A stretch of DNA of 64,000 bases, taken from assembly GCF_902168175.1 (NCBI RefSeq), contig NZ_CABHOU010000016.1:1-64000 (forward strand), written 5' to 3'. Below are positions 36,845-45,820 of the stretch, piece by piece. The notes beneath the pieces are model-generated. The model searched no databases. It was given only the letters and a program-made list of their open reading frames with translations, and had not been told where the DNA came from. How positions within the stretch are numbered: position 1 is the stretch's first letter; the number at the start of each line of letters is the position of its first letter. The translations under genes were made by a program, and so were the position numbers. The stretch comes from an uncultured Chitinophaga sp. Lineage in GTDB: Bacteria; Bacteroidota; Bacteroidia; Chitinophagales; Chitinophagaceae.

Positions 36845-37996
36845 CTACATCCTCCTCAACCGCTCAGCCGCCTGCTCCAGCGTCGTTTTACGCTTCGCAA
36901 AGCAAAAACGGATCACCTTATCGTCCTTACCATCCTGGTAAAAGGCAGATACCGGGATAGTAGCTACACCAAACTCTTTCGTTACCCTTATCGCAAAATC
37001 TTTATCGCTTTCGTCGGATATCTGATGATATTGCATCAACTGAAAGTAGCTACCCTCGCCTGCTAAAGGGGTGAAGCGGGTATCTTTCATCAGTTGCAGG
37101 AAATAATCTCTTTTTTTCTGATAAAAATCCGGAAGTGTGAGGTAGTGTTCAGGATATTCGAGGAAAGACGCCAGGCCGTACTGCATGGGCGTATTCACTG
37201 AGAAGCAGAGGTATTGGTGTACTTTACGGTATTCGGCCATCAGGTGAGCAGGTGCTATGCAGTAACCCATTTTCCAGCCAGTGTTATGAAACACTTTACC
37301 GAAAGAGAAGGTGACAAAACTCCGCTGCAACAGGCCGGGGTAGCGCAAAACGCTCTCATGCCGGGCACCGTCGTACACCAGGTGTTCATATACTTCATCC
37401 GAAATAACCAGCAGGTTATGTTCCTCTGCCAATTGCTCAAGCTGCCGTATATCCATTTCCTTTAGAATACTACCGGTGGGGTTATGAGGGGTATTGATGA
37501 TGATCATCTTTGTACGCGCGGTTACCCTGCTTTTCACAAGGTCCCAGTTAATACTGTAGCCGGGAAAATCCAGTGGTATACGTACAGGCACGCCTCCGTT
37601 CACTAATATATTGGGAATGTAACTATCATATGCCGGTTCAAACACGATCACTTCATCGCCCGGACCAATACAGGTGGCAATAGCCGTGAATATAGCGTAG
37701 GTGCCTCCGGGTGTGATGGTAATTTCCGTATCCGGATTGATGGTTTGCTGGTACAGGCGCTGCACTTTGCCTGCAATTACTTCGCGCAGGGCCATGAGGC
37801 CGGGCATAGGTGCGTACTGGTTATTGCCGCGCTGCATGGCGTTATTCACCATATCCTTCAGCTCCTGGCTGCAGTCGAAATCGGGAAAGCCCTGCGAGAG
37901 GTTAATTGCCTTATGTTCTGCCGCCAGGGCCGACATTACGGTAAAAATGGTAGTGCCGGTATTGGGTAACTTGCTGTTGATATGGTAAGGTGCCAA
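36845..37996 (-). CDS. PLP-dependent aminotransferase, methionine/kynurenine type
   Basis: A 383-residue class I/II aminotransferase. The NLSQGFPDFD start, NTPHNPTG, SDEVYEHLVYDG and SFGKVFHNTGWKMGY (Schiff-base Lys in SFGK) match YbdL-type methionine aminotransferases and kynurenine aminotransferases. The start appears to be TTG at 37996 because no ATG lies in frame until residue 21, inside the conserved N-terminal part. It is the last gene of an operon with a SAM hydrolase that releases methionine, which fits methionine transamination. Confidence 0.85.
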   Translation of the reverse strand: MAPYHINSKLPNTGTTIFTVMSALAAEHKAINLSQGFPDFDCSQELKDMVNNAMQRGNNQYAPMPGLMALREVIAGKVQRLYQQTINPDTEITITPGGTYAIFTAIATCIGPGDEVIVFEPAYDSYIPNILVNGGVPVRIPLDFPGYSINWDLVKSRVTARTKMIIINTPHNPTGSILKEMDIRQLEQLAEEHNLLVISDEVYEHLVYDGARHESVLRYPGLLQRSFVTFSFGKVFHNTGWKMGYCIAPAHLMAEYRKVHQYLCFSVNTPMQYGLASFLEYPEHYLTLPDFYQKKRDYFLQLMKDTRFTPLAGEGSYFQLMQYHQISDESDKDFAIRVTKEFGVATIPVSAFYQDGKDDKVIRFCFAKRKTTLEQAAERLRRM

Positions 37997-38055
37997 GTGC
38001 TTAAGTATTTAAGCATCTAATTTACGGCACCAGTTGTTGATTTTTATCTAAAAAA

Positions 38056-38895
38056 TCAAGCTTCTTCGTCCAGCAGTTTTATTCCGGTTTGGGTAAAGAT
38101 GATGCGCTTTTGTTTGTAGAGGTTACCCGTAGTCATTTTGAAGGTTTTTTTACTCATTCCAAAGAAGGCGTAAATTTCCTCTGGGTCCGACTTATCGTGG
38201 TAAGGCAGGTAGCCATCGTTTTCCTGCAACAGGCGCAGTATTTTGCCGGCTTCGTCTTCTACTTTATCGTAGCCACGTTTGCCCAGCACCACGTCGATCT
38301 TGTTTTCTTCCTTAATGCTTTTGACAAAACCTGGTATTTTATCACCAATATCCACCTGTTTGAATATTTCGTTGGCATGCAGAATACCGGTGTGTTTACC
38401 ATTAATGATCACCTGGAAACCGAGGTCGTTGCGACGGTAAATGAGCAGCTCCACAGGATCCAGCTCTTTTACGGTTAACTCTTCATTGCTCAGGTACTGA
38501 TCTATTTTTTCGGAAGCGGCTACGCGGCCGGTCATTTTATCGAGGTAAATCATCACCAGGTACTCCTGGCCTGCTACCATCGTAGCATGCTGCTGTGATT
38601 TAGGTACAAATATATCCTTCATCAGCCCCCAGTCGAGGAAAGCACCCTGACCAGTGGCGTCTACCGCCTTCAGCAACACGATGTCGCCTACTTTGCCAAA
38701 AGGCCTTTGGGTGGTGGCAATCAGGCGGTTCTCAGAATCGTGGTACAGAAACACTTCCAGCTCGTCGCCGGTTTTGGTACCGCGGGGTACAAAACGTTTG
38801 GGAAGTAGTATTTCTTCCTCTCCGGCTGCCATATAAACGCCGAAATCGGTTTCCTTCTTTACTCTGAGATTGTTGTATTCGCCTACTTTGATCAT
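38056..38895 (-). CDS. S1 RNA-binding domain protein (CvfB/YitL family)
   Basis: The start MIKVGEYN at 38895 (279 residues) matches the family; an ATG 21 bp upstream is possible. Successive S1-like OB folds (about 1-65, 65-140, 145-210) contain GVYMAAG and GAFLDWGLMKDIFVPKS, and a C-terminal winged helix (about 220-279, with EIYAFFGMSKKTFKMTTGNL) follows. CvfB homologues bind RNA and alter virulence or stress gene expression in Gram-positives; the role here is unknown. Gap to the SAM hydrolase gene is 30 bp. Confidence 0.85.
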   Translation of the reverse strand: MIKVGEYNNLRVKKETDFGVYMAAGEEEILLPKRFVPRGTKTGDELEVFLYHDSENRLIATTQRPFGKVGDIVLLKAVDATGQGAFLDWGLMKDIFVPKSQQHATMVAGQEYLVMIYLDKMTGRVAASEKIDQYLSNEELTVKELDPVELLIYRRNDLGFQVIINGKHTGILHANEIFKQVDIGDKIPGFVKSIKEENKIDVVLGKRGYDKVEDEAGKILRLLQENDGYLPYHDKSDPEEIYAFFGMSKKTFKMTTGNLYKQKRIIFTQTGIKLLDEEA

Positions 38896-38925
38896 CACAT
38901 TTTTACTAAGAGGCAAAGGTATGAT

Positions 38926-39834
38926 TTATTTCCCCGGTTCAATTTTCTTTATTACTACCTGCCAGCCGGGACCACTATTTATATGATGCTGTTCGGAAAA
39001 ATTGCCCATATTCAGCGCAAAGGAAAGCTGTAACAGACTGTTAAGATAAGCCAGGGGCGCACCTTCCGGCACGGCCGAAAAGGTATTGGCAAACGGAATG
39101 CTGTCGCGATACACCAGCGAATCGGCCTGCGTAAACTCCACCAGCATCCTGTCGCCCGCCTTCACAGCTAGCTGACGAAAGGTGCTGTCATCGATATTGG
39201 TCCATACGTTGCCGTACTGCACATCCAGTATCGGAATACCGCCGGTTAACACCCCGTTATTAAAAGCAGGGCTGGTGAAGGGCAGACTGATCACTTTCGC
39301 CGGCAGTACCGGGCCTACTTCTTCGAAACGAATCACCCCCGCAGCCAGCCTGGCGCCCGTATAGGCATACACGTCGCGGCCATGAAAGGTGTACGACTTG
39401 CCAGAATCTTTACGGCGGTTCTTCACCTCATCTATCTCCCTCACTTCACTTATGCCCATAGAAGCCGCTACCAGTGTAAGTGTACCATTATCCGGCGTTA
39501 CAAAGTAATGTCCCGTCTGTGTTTTCAACACCACCGACTTCCTTTCCGAACCAACGCCCGGGTCTACCACCGATACGAACACCGTACCGGAGGGCCAGTA
39601 CTTCGCAGTTTGTTCAAGGCGGTAAGCTGCTTCCCATATATTATAGGCCGGTATCTCGTGTGTGAGGTCGTACAGGTGCAGGTCGGCCGATATGCTAAAG
39701 GCCACGCCTTTCATTGCCGACACGGCCCCATCTTTCAAACCAAAATCAGACTGAAACACCAGCGCGTGTTGGGGTACCGGTTGCTTACAGGCAAGCAGTA
39801 AAAGGGTTAAAAGGAAGAGATAACAGTTCCTCAT
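38926..39834 (-). CDS. SAM hydroxide adenosyltransferase (DUF62) with lipoprotein signal
   Basis: A 302-residue protein of the DUF62 fold. The start ALVFQSDFGLKDGAVSAMKG, a SVVDPGVGSERK block and a FHGRDVYAYTGARLA block carry the conserved Asp, Arg and His residues of SAM hydrolases, which use water to split S-adenosylmethionine to adenosine and methionine. The odd feature is the N terminus: a hydrophobic run ending LLLLAC (Cys16) predicts a lipoprotein facing the periplasm, while most relatives are cytoplasmic. It overlaps the MFS gene stop by 4 bp (ATGA). Confidence 0.85.
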   Translation of the reverse strand: MRNCYLFLLTLLLLACKQPVPQHALVFQSDFGLKDGAVSAMKGVAFSISADLHLYDLTHEIPAYNIWEAAYRLEQTAKYWPSGTVFVSVVDPGVGSERKSVVLKTQTGHYFVTPDNGTLTLVAASMGISEVREIDEVKNRRKDSGKSYTFHGRDVYAYTGARLAAGVIRFEEVGPVLPAKVISLPFTSPAFNNGVLTGGIPILDVQYGNVWTNIDDSTFRQLAVKAGDRMLVEFTQADSLVYRDSIPFANTFSAVPEGAPLAYLNSLLQLSFALNMGNFSEQHHINSGPGWQVVIKKIEPGK

Positions 39835-41117
39835 GAATTCAGATTTTCTTTGTCCATCCAGGACGTACGTTTGGAATCTTTAATGGCGGTATACACCAGT
39901 AACGATATAAATATACAACCCGAAACGTACCAATAGTACAGCGATTCGTGGCCGATATCTTTAAAGTACAGCGCCAGCATTTCTGCCGTACCGCCGAAGA
40001 TAGCCACCGTAAGCGCATAAGGTAAACCCACGCCCAGCGCCCGTACCTCCGCCGGAAACATTTCCGCCTTCACTACTGCGTTAATCGACGTGTAACCGCT
40101 TACGATCACCAGCGCCGCCAGTATGAGGAAAAAGGCGGCCGCCTCGGTATTGGCGTGACTCAGCGCCGTTAAGATCGGCACCGTCAGCAGGGTACCCAAT
40201 ACGCCAAAGCCTACCAGCAACGGTTTACGACCTACTTTATCCGACAGCCAGCCGAACAGCGGTTGCATGCCCGCATATATCAGCATCAAAAAGAACGTTA
40301 ACTGCGTTGCCCTGTCCTTACTAAGATGCACAGTATTCACCAGGAACTTCTGCATGTAAGTGGTATATGTATAGAACGCGATCGTGCCTCCAAGCGTAAG
40401 ACCCACCACCGTCAACACCGCACGCGGGTGTTTTTTCAGCATCAGTCTTAGTGTTCCCCTTTCTTTGGTCGTATCTATTTTTACTGATTCCTCCATGTTG
40501 CGCCGCAGGTATAGGGCCACAATGGCCAGCGCAGCACCGATCACGAACGGAATACGCCATCCCCATTCCTCCAGTTCGGCCGGTGTTAAGAACACCTTCT
40601 GCAGCAGCATTTGCACACCCAGCGCCGTAAGCTGACCACCAATAAGCGTTACATACTGGAAGCTGGAATAAAATCCACGTTTGCCGGGCTCTGCTACTTC
40701 GCTGAGGTAAGTGGCCGAAGTGCCGTACTCCCCTCCTACACTGAGGCCTTGTAACAGGCGGGCCACCAACAGTAATACCGGGGCGGCCAAACCAATGCTG
40801 TTATAAGTGGGGGTAAGAGCGATAATGAGGGAACCGAAAGACATCAGCATCACCGACAGGGTCATGGCAGCTTTACGGCCGGTACGGTCGGCAATGCGGC
40901 CAAACACCCAGCCGCCGATCGGGCGCATCAGGAACCCTACTGCGAAAATGGCAGCGGCGTTTAATTGTTGGGCGGTTTGATTGCCTTTCGGGAAAAAAGA
41001 GGGCGCGAAATAAAGTGCGAAGGCGGTGTATACGTACCAGTCGTACCATTCCACCAGGTTTCCCACAGAGCCGGAAAAGATAGCTTTTAACCGGGCGCGC
41101 GTTGTTTTTATCGTCAT
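39831..41117 (-). CDS. MFS transporter, metabolite:H+ symporter type
   Basis: A 428-residue inner-membrane protein with 12 helices. The GNLVEWYDWYVYTAFALYF start, the GGWVFGRIADRTGRK loop and LQGLSVGGEYGTSATYLSE define the MHS branch (ProP, KgtP, citrate and shikimate carriers). It imports an organic acid or zwitterion with protons. Translationally coupled to the SAM hydrolase gene downstream. Substrate not deducible; a 2-oxo acid for the aminotransferase is one option. Confidence 0.88.
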   Translation of the reverse strand: MTIKTTRARLKAIFSGSVGNLVEWYDWYVYTAFALYFAPSFFPKGNQTAQQLNAAAIFAVGFLMRPIGGWVFGRIADRTGRKAAMTLSVMLMSFGSLIIALTPTYNSIGLAAPVLLLVARLLQGLSVGGEYGTSATYLSEVAEPGKRGFYSSFQYVTLIGGQLTALGVQMLLQKVFLTPAELEEWGWRIPFVIGAALAIVALYLRRNMEESVKIDTTKERGTLRLMLKKHPRAVLTVVGLTLGGTIAFYTYTTYMQKFLVNTVHLSKDRATQLTFFLMLIYAGMQPLFGWLSDKVGRKPLLVGFGVLGTLLTVPILTALSHANTEAAAFFLILAALVIVSGYTSINAVVKAEMFPAEVRALGVGLPYALTVAIFGGTAEMLALYFKDIGHESLYYWYVSGCIFISLLVYTAIKDSKRTSWMDKENLNS

Positions 41118-41152
41118 AGGTTGTTACGAAATTGCGCCCAAAAGTAATATAT

Positions 41153-42049
41153 CTAGCGGTGTTGGTCGTACAAATTAATGCGAACGGCCTGGCGTAAAAA
41201 ATCCATTTCGGAATCTTTTAACGGCGGGGTATTGGTGGTACCTGCAGCCTCTTCCAACTGCTCCAGGGTGCGGATGCCTACTACGGCCGAGGTAATGGCC
41301 GGTTGCTGCAACACGAAACGCACGGCGGTTTGCGATGGCAGGCGTTCGCTGCCCGATAAGCCAGCCACATGTTTGGCAGCCATGGCCACGTCCAGTATAT
41401 TGTAGTTCAGGAACTCTTCAGGGGTTTTGCCCGTTAACAAACCTTTGGCCACGGTGCCGCGCGCCAGTACACCTACATTATACTCCTGTAATAAGGGCAG
41501 GCAAATTTCTTCGGGGCGGCGATCGAGCAGGCTATACTGCATCATCACACTCGTCAAATGAGAACGTTGCAACCAGGCGTGTATCACGTTAGGGCGTATA
41601 GAGGAAATGCCATAATAACGGATCTTTCCCTGCAACTTCAATAATTCAAACGCCGCTACGGCTTCGTCGATAGGGTCGTCAATAGTACCGCCGTGTAACT
41701 GGTAGAGGTCGATATAATCCGTTCCCAGGCGTCTAAGACTATCTTCCACCGCAGCCAGAATGTATTCCTTGGTAGGATTCCAGTCCCAGCCGCTTCCATC
41801 GGGTCGCCACTGATTACCCACTTTGGTAGCGATCACCACATCTTTCCTCTTATCTTTTAATGCTTTGCCCAGGGTTTCTTCGTTACGGCCGTGGTCGTAT
41901 AAATCCGCCGTATCAAAATAATTAATGCCAAGGTCGGCGGCGCGAGCCACCAGCGCGGCATTCTCCGCATCGCTGCCCTTCAGCGACATACATCCGAAAC
42001 CAATTTCGCTAATCCTGAGGTCTGACTTTCCGAGTAGATTATACTTCAT
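41153..42049 (-). CDS. Aldo/keto reductase
   Basis: The start at ATG 42049 (298 residues) fits the family (MKYNLLGKSDLRISEIGFG); a longer frame adds 13 residues. The AKR tetrad is visible: Asp and Tyr in FDTADLYDHG, Lys in VIATKVGN, His in YQLHGGTID. It reduces an aldehyde or ketone with NAD(P)H. Separate unit with a 457-bp gap upstream. Substrate unknown. Confidence 0.9.
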   Translation of the reverse strand: MKYNLLGKSDLRISEIGFGCMSLKGSDAENAALVARAADLGINYFDTADLYDHGRNEETLGKALKDKRKDVVIATKVGNQWRPDGSGWDWNPTKEYILAAVEDSLRRLGTDYIDLYQLHGGTIDDPIDEAVAAFELLKLQGKIRYYGISSIRPNVIHAWLQRSHLTSVMMQYSLLDRRPEEICLPLLQEYNVGVLARGTVAKGLLTGKTPEEFLNYNILDVAMAAKHVAGLSGSERLPSQTAVRFVLQQPAITSAVVGIRTLEQLEEAAGTTNTPPLKDSEMDFLRQAVRINLYDQHR

Positions 42050-42217
42050 ACTGGCGATTTGAGGTTTACATATCAAATTTAACACCATTTATCTGGTTTT
42101 GTTAACATAAAGCCGTCTAATTCAGGGTTTAAAGTATTAATTGCTCAAATGCCCGTACCTGGGCAGCTACGGCCTTCAATATTATATTCACCATCTTCAG
42201 GTTCTCTTCTCCTAGCT

Positions 42218-42248
42218 TTCAGGTATACTTCAGGTATACTTCAGCTAC
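42218..42248. repeat. 11-bp tandem repeat, two full and one partial copy
   Basis: TTCAGGTATAC is repeated head to tail at 42218-42228 and 42229-42239, followed by a degenerate TTCAGCTAC copy. The preceding bases make the first unit CTTTCAGG, a core shared with the second repeat set at 42288-42327. Confidence 0.8.
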
Positions 42249-42287
42249 TCTTGACGCTTTTTGTTAAGATACTATCAGTGATAAATA

Positions 42288-42327
42288 TTTTCTGCTTTCA
42301 GGACAACTTTTTCTGCTTTCAGGACAA
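42288..42327. repeat. 21-bp-period tandem repeat, two copies
   Basis: A 19-bp unit TTTTCTGCTTTCAGGACAA occurs at 42288-42306 and 42309-42327, exactly 21 bp apart (two helical turns). The regular phasing would suit binding of a regulator to one DNA face. Confidence 0.85.
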
Positions 42328-42465
42328 TTTTCCGGGGTTAGCGGAGGCTATCTTTGTGTAACATTCAATAAACGAGGCTGGGTTGGTGTAAATGCGGAGG
42401 GGCACCGCATGCGCGTTCAGAAGGGCTTTTGTTTTACAGGTGATTTACGGTTTGGAGGTGCCGTA

Positions 42466-42495
42466 AAGAAAAAGGCTGCCTCGTTCGAAGCAGCC
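42466..42495 (-). terminator. Rho-independent terminator of the susCD-EEP operon
   Basis: GGCTGC/GCAGCC stem (42474-42479 with 42490-42495), extendable by TCG/CGA, followed on the minus strand by TTTTTCTTTA. It lies 12 bp past the stop of the last EEP gene. Confidence 0.75.
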
Positions 42496-42506
42496 CCGTT
42501 ATCTCT

Positions 42507-43313
42507 TTAATAACTTAACACCGCCTTATAACCGAGGTGGTCCGATCCATAAAATCCTTCCATCAATACCTGCTCGCTCACTGTTTTAAAGCTGCTGGTT
42601 TTAGGGAAGAAGATATAATCGATCCTTCGTTTTGGGTTTACATTCGGAATCGTAGGCGCTTTATTAATGCTGGCGTCGGTAAAGAAAGCTGTGAGTGGTT
42701 GTATGGCACCCTTTTCATCAGTAGCGTTGAAGTCGCCGCCAATTACCAGGGGCAGGGACAAACTTTCGCCCAACTTCACGATAGCGGCCGTTTGCAATAC
42801 ACGGTTCTCTTCTTTACTAACATCGAGGTGGGTGCTGGCGAACCAGATATCTTTTTTACCGGGCAGACTTACACGTCCCAGGGCCACTACGCGATCCTCG
42901 CCTGTAAAGCCTTCTATTTTAGGCAACATGATCGTACGGGTTTCAGTAAGCGGGTATTTTGATAAGATACCTACGCCATAACCACCGCCCTCGTACGGGA
43001 TAGCTTTTCCGTAGTAATAGTACATGCCCAGTTTATCGGCCAGCAGTTTTAACTGGAACTCCTTATTAGCACGTACCGTTACGCTATCGAGTTCCTGCAG
43101 GGCTACCAGCTGGGCACCAGACTTACGGATCGTAGCAGCAATGGTGTCCAGGTCAATTACTTCCTTTGGCTGCGATGGCGGGTTAGCGTGATGCACATTA
43201 TATGTAACCACAGTTACCTCGCGACTGGCAGGCCCGGAACTTGTTTTCCGGGCACTGTTACAACCAGCCAACATCATCAGCATGAGTGAATAAAAAAAGA
43301 ATGTTCTTATCAT
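42507..43313 (-). CDS. EEP-superfamily phosphodiesterase/phosphatase lipoprotein (copy 1)
   Basis: A 268-residue lipoprotein (MLAGC, Cys18) with the endonuclease/exonuclease/phosphatase fold. Metal and catalytic residues are visible: Asn/His in YNVHHANPP, Glu in LQELDS, His in STHLDVS, Asp/Asn in GGDFNATD, and the C-terminal SDHLG. The superfamily includes DNases, sphingomyelinases and inositol-phosphate phosphatases. Last gene of the operon, 14 bp after the Ig-like lipoprotein. Paralogous to 44942-45820. Confidence 0.88.
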   Translation of the reverse strand: MIRTFFFYSLMLMMLAGCNSARKTSSGPASREVTVVTYNVHHANPPSQPKEVIDLDTIAATIRKSGAQLVALQELDSVTVRANKEFQLKLLADKLGMYYYYGKAIPYEGGGYGVGILSKYPLTETRTIMLPKIEGFTGEDRVVALGRVSLPGKKDIWFASTHLDVSKEENRVLQTAAIVKLGESLSLPLVIGGDFNATDEKGAIQPLTAFFTDASINKAPTIPNVNPKRRIDYIFFPKTSSFKTVSEQVLMEGFYGSDHLGYKAVLSY

Positions 43314-43327
43314 TGGTACATAGATTA

Positions 43328-44929
43328 TCAGGGGTAGGCTAAAGTAGATACCGGATTATATTTCGTGCGATTGTCTTCCGCAGGTGCTTTCACTTCAAGG
43401 GTTACGGTGGCCTGGCCATTGACAACCGCATACTCTTTAACCATCACTACCGCAAAAGCCTGGTTATTGGTCGGCGTCCATGAACCCCAACCGATAATGA
43501 AACCTTCGCCCGCTTTCAGTGCGCTGTTAAAGCGACGATTGGTGGTAGATACGTTATAGTTTTCTCCACCGGCAGCTACCGGTGCCTTCACTTTGTTATT
43601 GATGTAATCCGTAAGCTCACCATCCCACAACATACCATCAAAAAAGGCATTAGTAAGACTTGGACGGTTTACAGTAACCAGTGTATACGTGGCGGTATTG
43701 AAACCAACCATGTAAGGCGCCATGCCAGTGGAATACGCTGCTCCTGCATTAAATGCAGCAGCCGAAGATATACGGAAGTCCGTAGCACCGTGTTTGTACA
43801 TCAGGAAGTCCATAGCCAGCTGGTTAGCAGCGGCACCTGGCACATCAAATGTATAAGGTGCCTTGTTCATAGAGAACCAGTTATGTTTACCGGCTCCTAT
43901 TTCAGTAGTCAGTTTAATGTCTCTAACATGTACCAGTTTATTATACACCTGCGCTACCACATACTCTGCCTGCAGACTTTTACCACCTTCGTTCGCACCG
44001 CTGATGCGTACGGCCTGTACGCCATTTGTGCCCTGGTATTGTACACTGAACGCAAATTCATCCTTCGGCGTTCCGATAGTAATCGCTGTTTCCGCACCAT
44101 ACGTACCATTCACTTTCAGCGCGTAGGTAAGGGTGGACACTGCGGAACCAGAGAACACTGTACCCGCCAGTGTATTGTCAATACCCGCATACACTACCGG
44201 AATGTTTGTTTTATTGCCATCCAGCGCGATATTCACCGCATCGTCTACCACCGTACCAATCTTGAAGGTATCGAGTGCAGTACCATTGAAGCTGTTTTTT
44301 GCTTTTACGATAATACCGCTCATGTTTTTCACCACGGTAACGGTCAACGCAAAAGGCATGTTCTTTGCGTTAGTGATAGTGATCGGACTTTCGGACGATG
44401 CTGTGCCGTTTACAATAGTCTGGTAAGTAAGGGCCGTTACATCATGCTCTGATGTAAAACTACCTTCCACTTTAAATTGTTTGTTCTCAAAAACAGAGGC
44501 ACGGAACTTCACATTATCCTTAAAAGAAAGTACCGGCATAAGTCGTACGCCTTTTGGTTTGATATGCTTTTCGCTGTTCTTCATTTGTTTATCGAACGAA
44601 ATGACAACCAGTTCCACCATGTTCTGTGGCACCGTAAACACAATGTTCTGATCGAGTTCCTGTGGATGATTTTCTTTATAGTCAATCGTTACAGGCGTTC
44701 CTGAAGAGAGTCCCGATGCTGTTTGGGTGATGAAGTAGTAAGCCAGGCGGCGTATACCGGCGGGTGCTTTCACGTTCACGGGCACTGTTACCTGCTCACC
44801 CACGTTCAGGTTTTCCACTTCTTCAAATCCCGCCCCGAGTGTAATTACCGGCCCGGCAACCTTGTCGTCGTTTTTGTTACAGGCCAGCAGGCTTAAGCAA
44901 CATACGACTAGCAGTATATATTTTTTCAT
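43328..44929 (-). CDS. Surface lipoprotein with Ig-like repeats (SusE-position protein)
   Basis: A 533-residue lipoprotein (SLLAC, Cys17; KNDDK after it may help surface export). Three successive beta-sandwich-like segments (about 30-125, 130-220, 225-325) share the pattern of a strand, V.S..LTY....NGT, a PITI strand and a V.. strand. The C-terminal 200 residues form another domain with many Asn and aromatic residues. I recognise no enzyme motif. Position after SusC, SusD and an EEP gene suggests a substrate-binding surface protein. Family unknown to me. Confidence 0.72.
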   Translation of the reverse strand: MKKYILLVVCCLSLLACNKNDDKVAGPVITLGAGFEEVENLNVGEQVTVPVNVKAPAGIRRLAYYFITQTASGLSSGTPVTIDYKENHPQELDQNIVFTVPQNMVELVVISFDKQMKNSEKHIKPKGVRLMPVLSFKDNVKFRASVFENKQFKVEGSFTSEHDVTALTYQTIVNGTASSESPITITNAKNMPFALTVTVVKNMSGIIVKAKNSFNGTALDTFKIGTVVDDAVNIALDGNKTNIPVVYAGIDNTLAGTVFSGSAVSTLTYALKVNGTYGAETAITIGTPKDEFAFSVQYQGTNGVQAVRISGANEGGKSLQAEYVVAQVYNKLVHVRDIKLTTEIGAGKHNWFSMNKAPYTFDVPGAAANQLAMDFLMYKHGATDFRISSAAAFNAGAAYSTGMAPYMVGFNTATYTLVTVNRPSLTNAFFDGMLWDGELTDYINNKVKAPVAAGGENYNVSTTNRRFNSALKAGEGFIIGWGSWTPTNNQAFAVVMVKEYAVVNGQATVTLEVKAPAEDNRTKYNPVSTLAYP

Positions 44930-44941
44930 GATCGTTGTTGT

Positions 44942-45820
44942 TTATCGGTTAAACTTTAATTCCGCTATCACCGGCAGATGATCCGAGGCAACACGTTCCT
45001 GGATAACGTTGTGTGATAGAATACCGAATGCGTTCGAAGGACGGAACCCCAGGTGATCAATGATCACGGTTGGGTTCTGCGCGCTGGAAGTATTCGGACA
45101 GTTCACACCAACGCAGGTGCGGGTAAAGGCGCCGTCAAACACGTTAAAAAAATCGGTAGCTGAAGGGTTCTCATTTAAATCGCCGCCGATCAGTATGCGA
45201 TCGGAAGTTTTAGAAAGATGAGAGATCACTTCGTTGATCTGCGCCAGGCGTCCACCGCCAGCTGTATGCTGCAGGTGTGTTACCGCAAGCGTCAGTGAAT
45301 CAACACCAGGAAGATCAACGGTAGCAATACCCAGTACGCGCTGCTCGTCCGTAGCATTTGCTTTGGGCAGCATGTACTTCCTGTTATTTTTCAGCGGATA
45401 CTTACTGAGGATGGCGATCCCATAAAACCCACGCATGTAAGCAATAGAAGAATAAAACGAATAGTTCATTTTCACCAGCGCCGCAATCTCTTTTGCCATA
45501 TCACCTGTATAACCATTCCTGTTAGTTCCTTTATCCACTTCCTGCAGAAACAACACATCCGGATTGGCCTGTATGATCACATTGGCAATGGCGTTTATAT
45601 CCACCGTACCTGGCGCGCCCGGCGGGTTTGCTGCGTGAATGTTGTAGGTCATGTATTTGATGGTAGCCATTTTGGGCTCGGCATCGTTATTATTTCCGTA
45701 GGTGGCATCGCTGCTGCCCAACTCCACATAAGCAGGTGGTGTATTAGGCAGATAAGGATCTTTATTGCAGGCCAGCAGCAATAACGCCGCCACCATTATA
45801 CTTTTAGCATTGTTCATCAT
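44942..45820 (-). CDS. EEP-superfamily phosphodiesterase/phosphatase lipoprotein (copy 2)
   Basis: A 292-residue lipoprotein (LLLAC, Cys18) with the same fold as 42507-43313. Key residues: YNIHAANPP, Glu in FLQEVDK, His in VTHLQH, GGDLNENP, and SDHLPVIAEL. It starts within the SusD stop (4-bp overlap), so it is coupled to SusD. The shared YN.H.ANPP.. motif shows that the two copies arose by duplication or are a matched pair acting on the same substrate. Confidence 0.88.
   Translation of the reverse strand: MMNNAKSIMVAALLLLACNKDPYLPNTPPAYVELGSSDATYGNNNDAEPKMATIKYMTYNIHAANPPGAPGTVDINAIANVIIQANPDVLFLQEVDKGTNRNGYTGDMAKEIAALVKMNYSFYSSIAYMRGFYGIAILSKYPLKNNRKYMLPKANATDEQRVLGIATVDLPGVDSLTLAVTHLQHTAGGGRLAQINEVISHLSKTSDRILIGGDLNENPSATDFFNVFDGAFTRTCVGVNCPNTSSAQNPTVIIDHLGFRPSNAFGILSHNVIQERVASDHLPVIAELKFNR

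Larger units (their letters stand above)
42050..42506. other. 457-bp intergenic region with short tandem repeats
   Basis: No convincing gene. A 70-residue plus-strand frame (42149-42361) is low in sense. The region holds two sets of tandem repeats (42218-42248, 42288-42327), a TATCA-G-TGATA palindrome at 42273-42283, and the terminator of the phospho-substrate operon near its right end. The promoter of the aldo/keto reductase must also lie here. Confidence 0.6.

Noticed and set aside
42273-42283. Phage-operator-like TATCA-G-TGATA palindrome as sign of a prophage
   Set aside because: No phage gene or attachment site is near; a single 11-bp palindrome is not enough.
42149-42361. 70-codon plus-strand ORF with a repeated FCFQDNF peptide
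   Set aside because: The peptide repeat only reflects the 21-bp DNA repeat; composition is unlike a protein and no neighbour or motif supports it.
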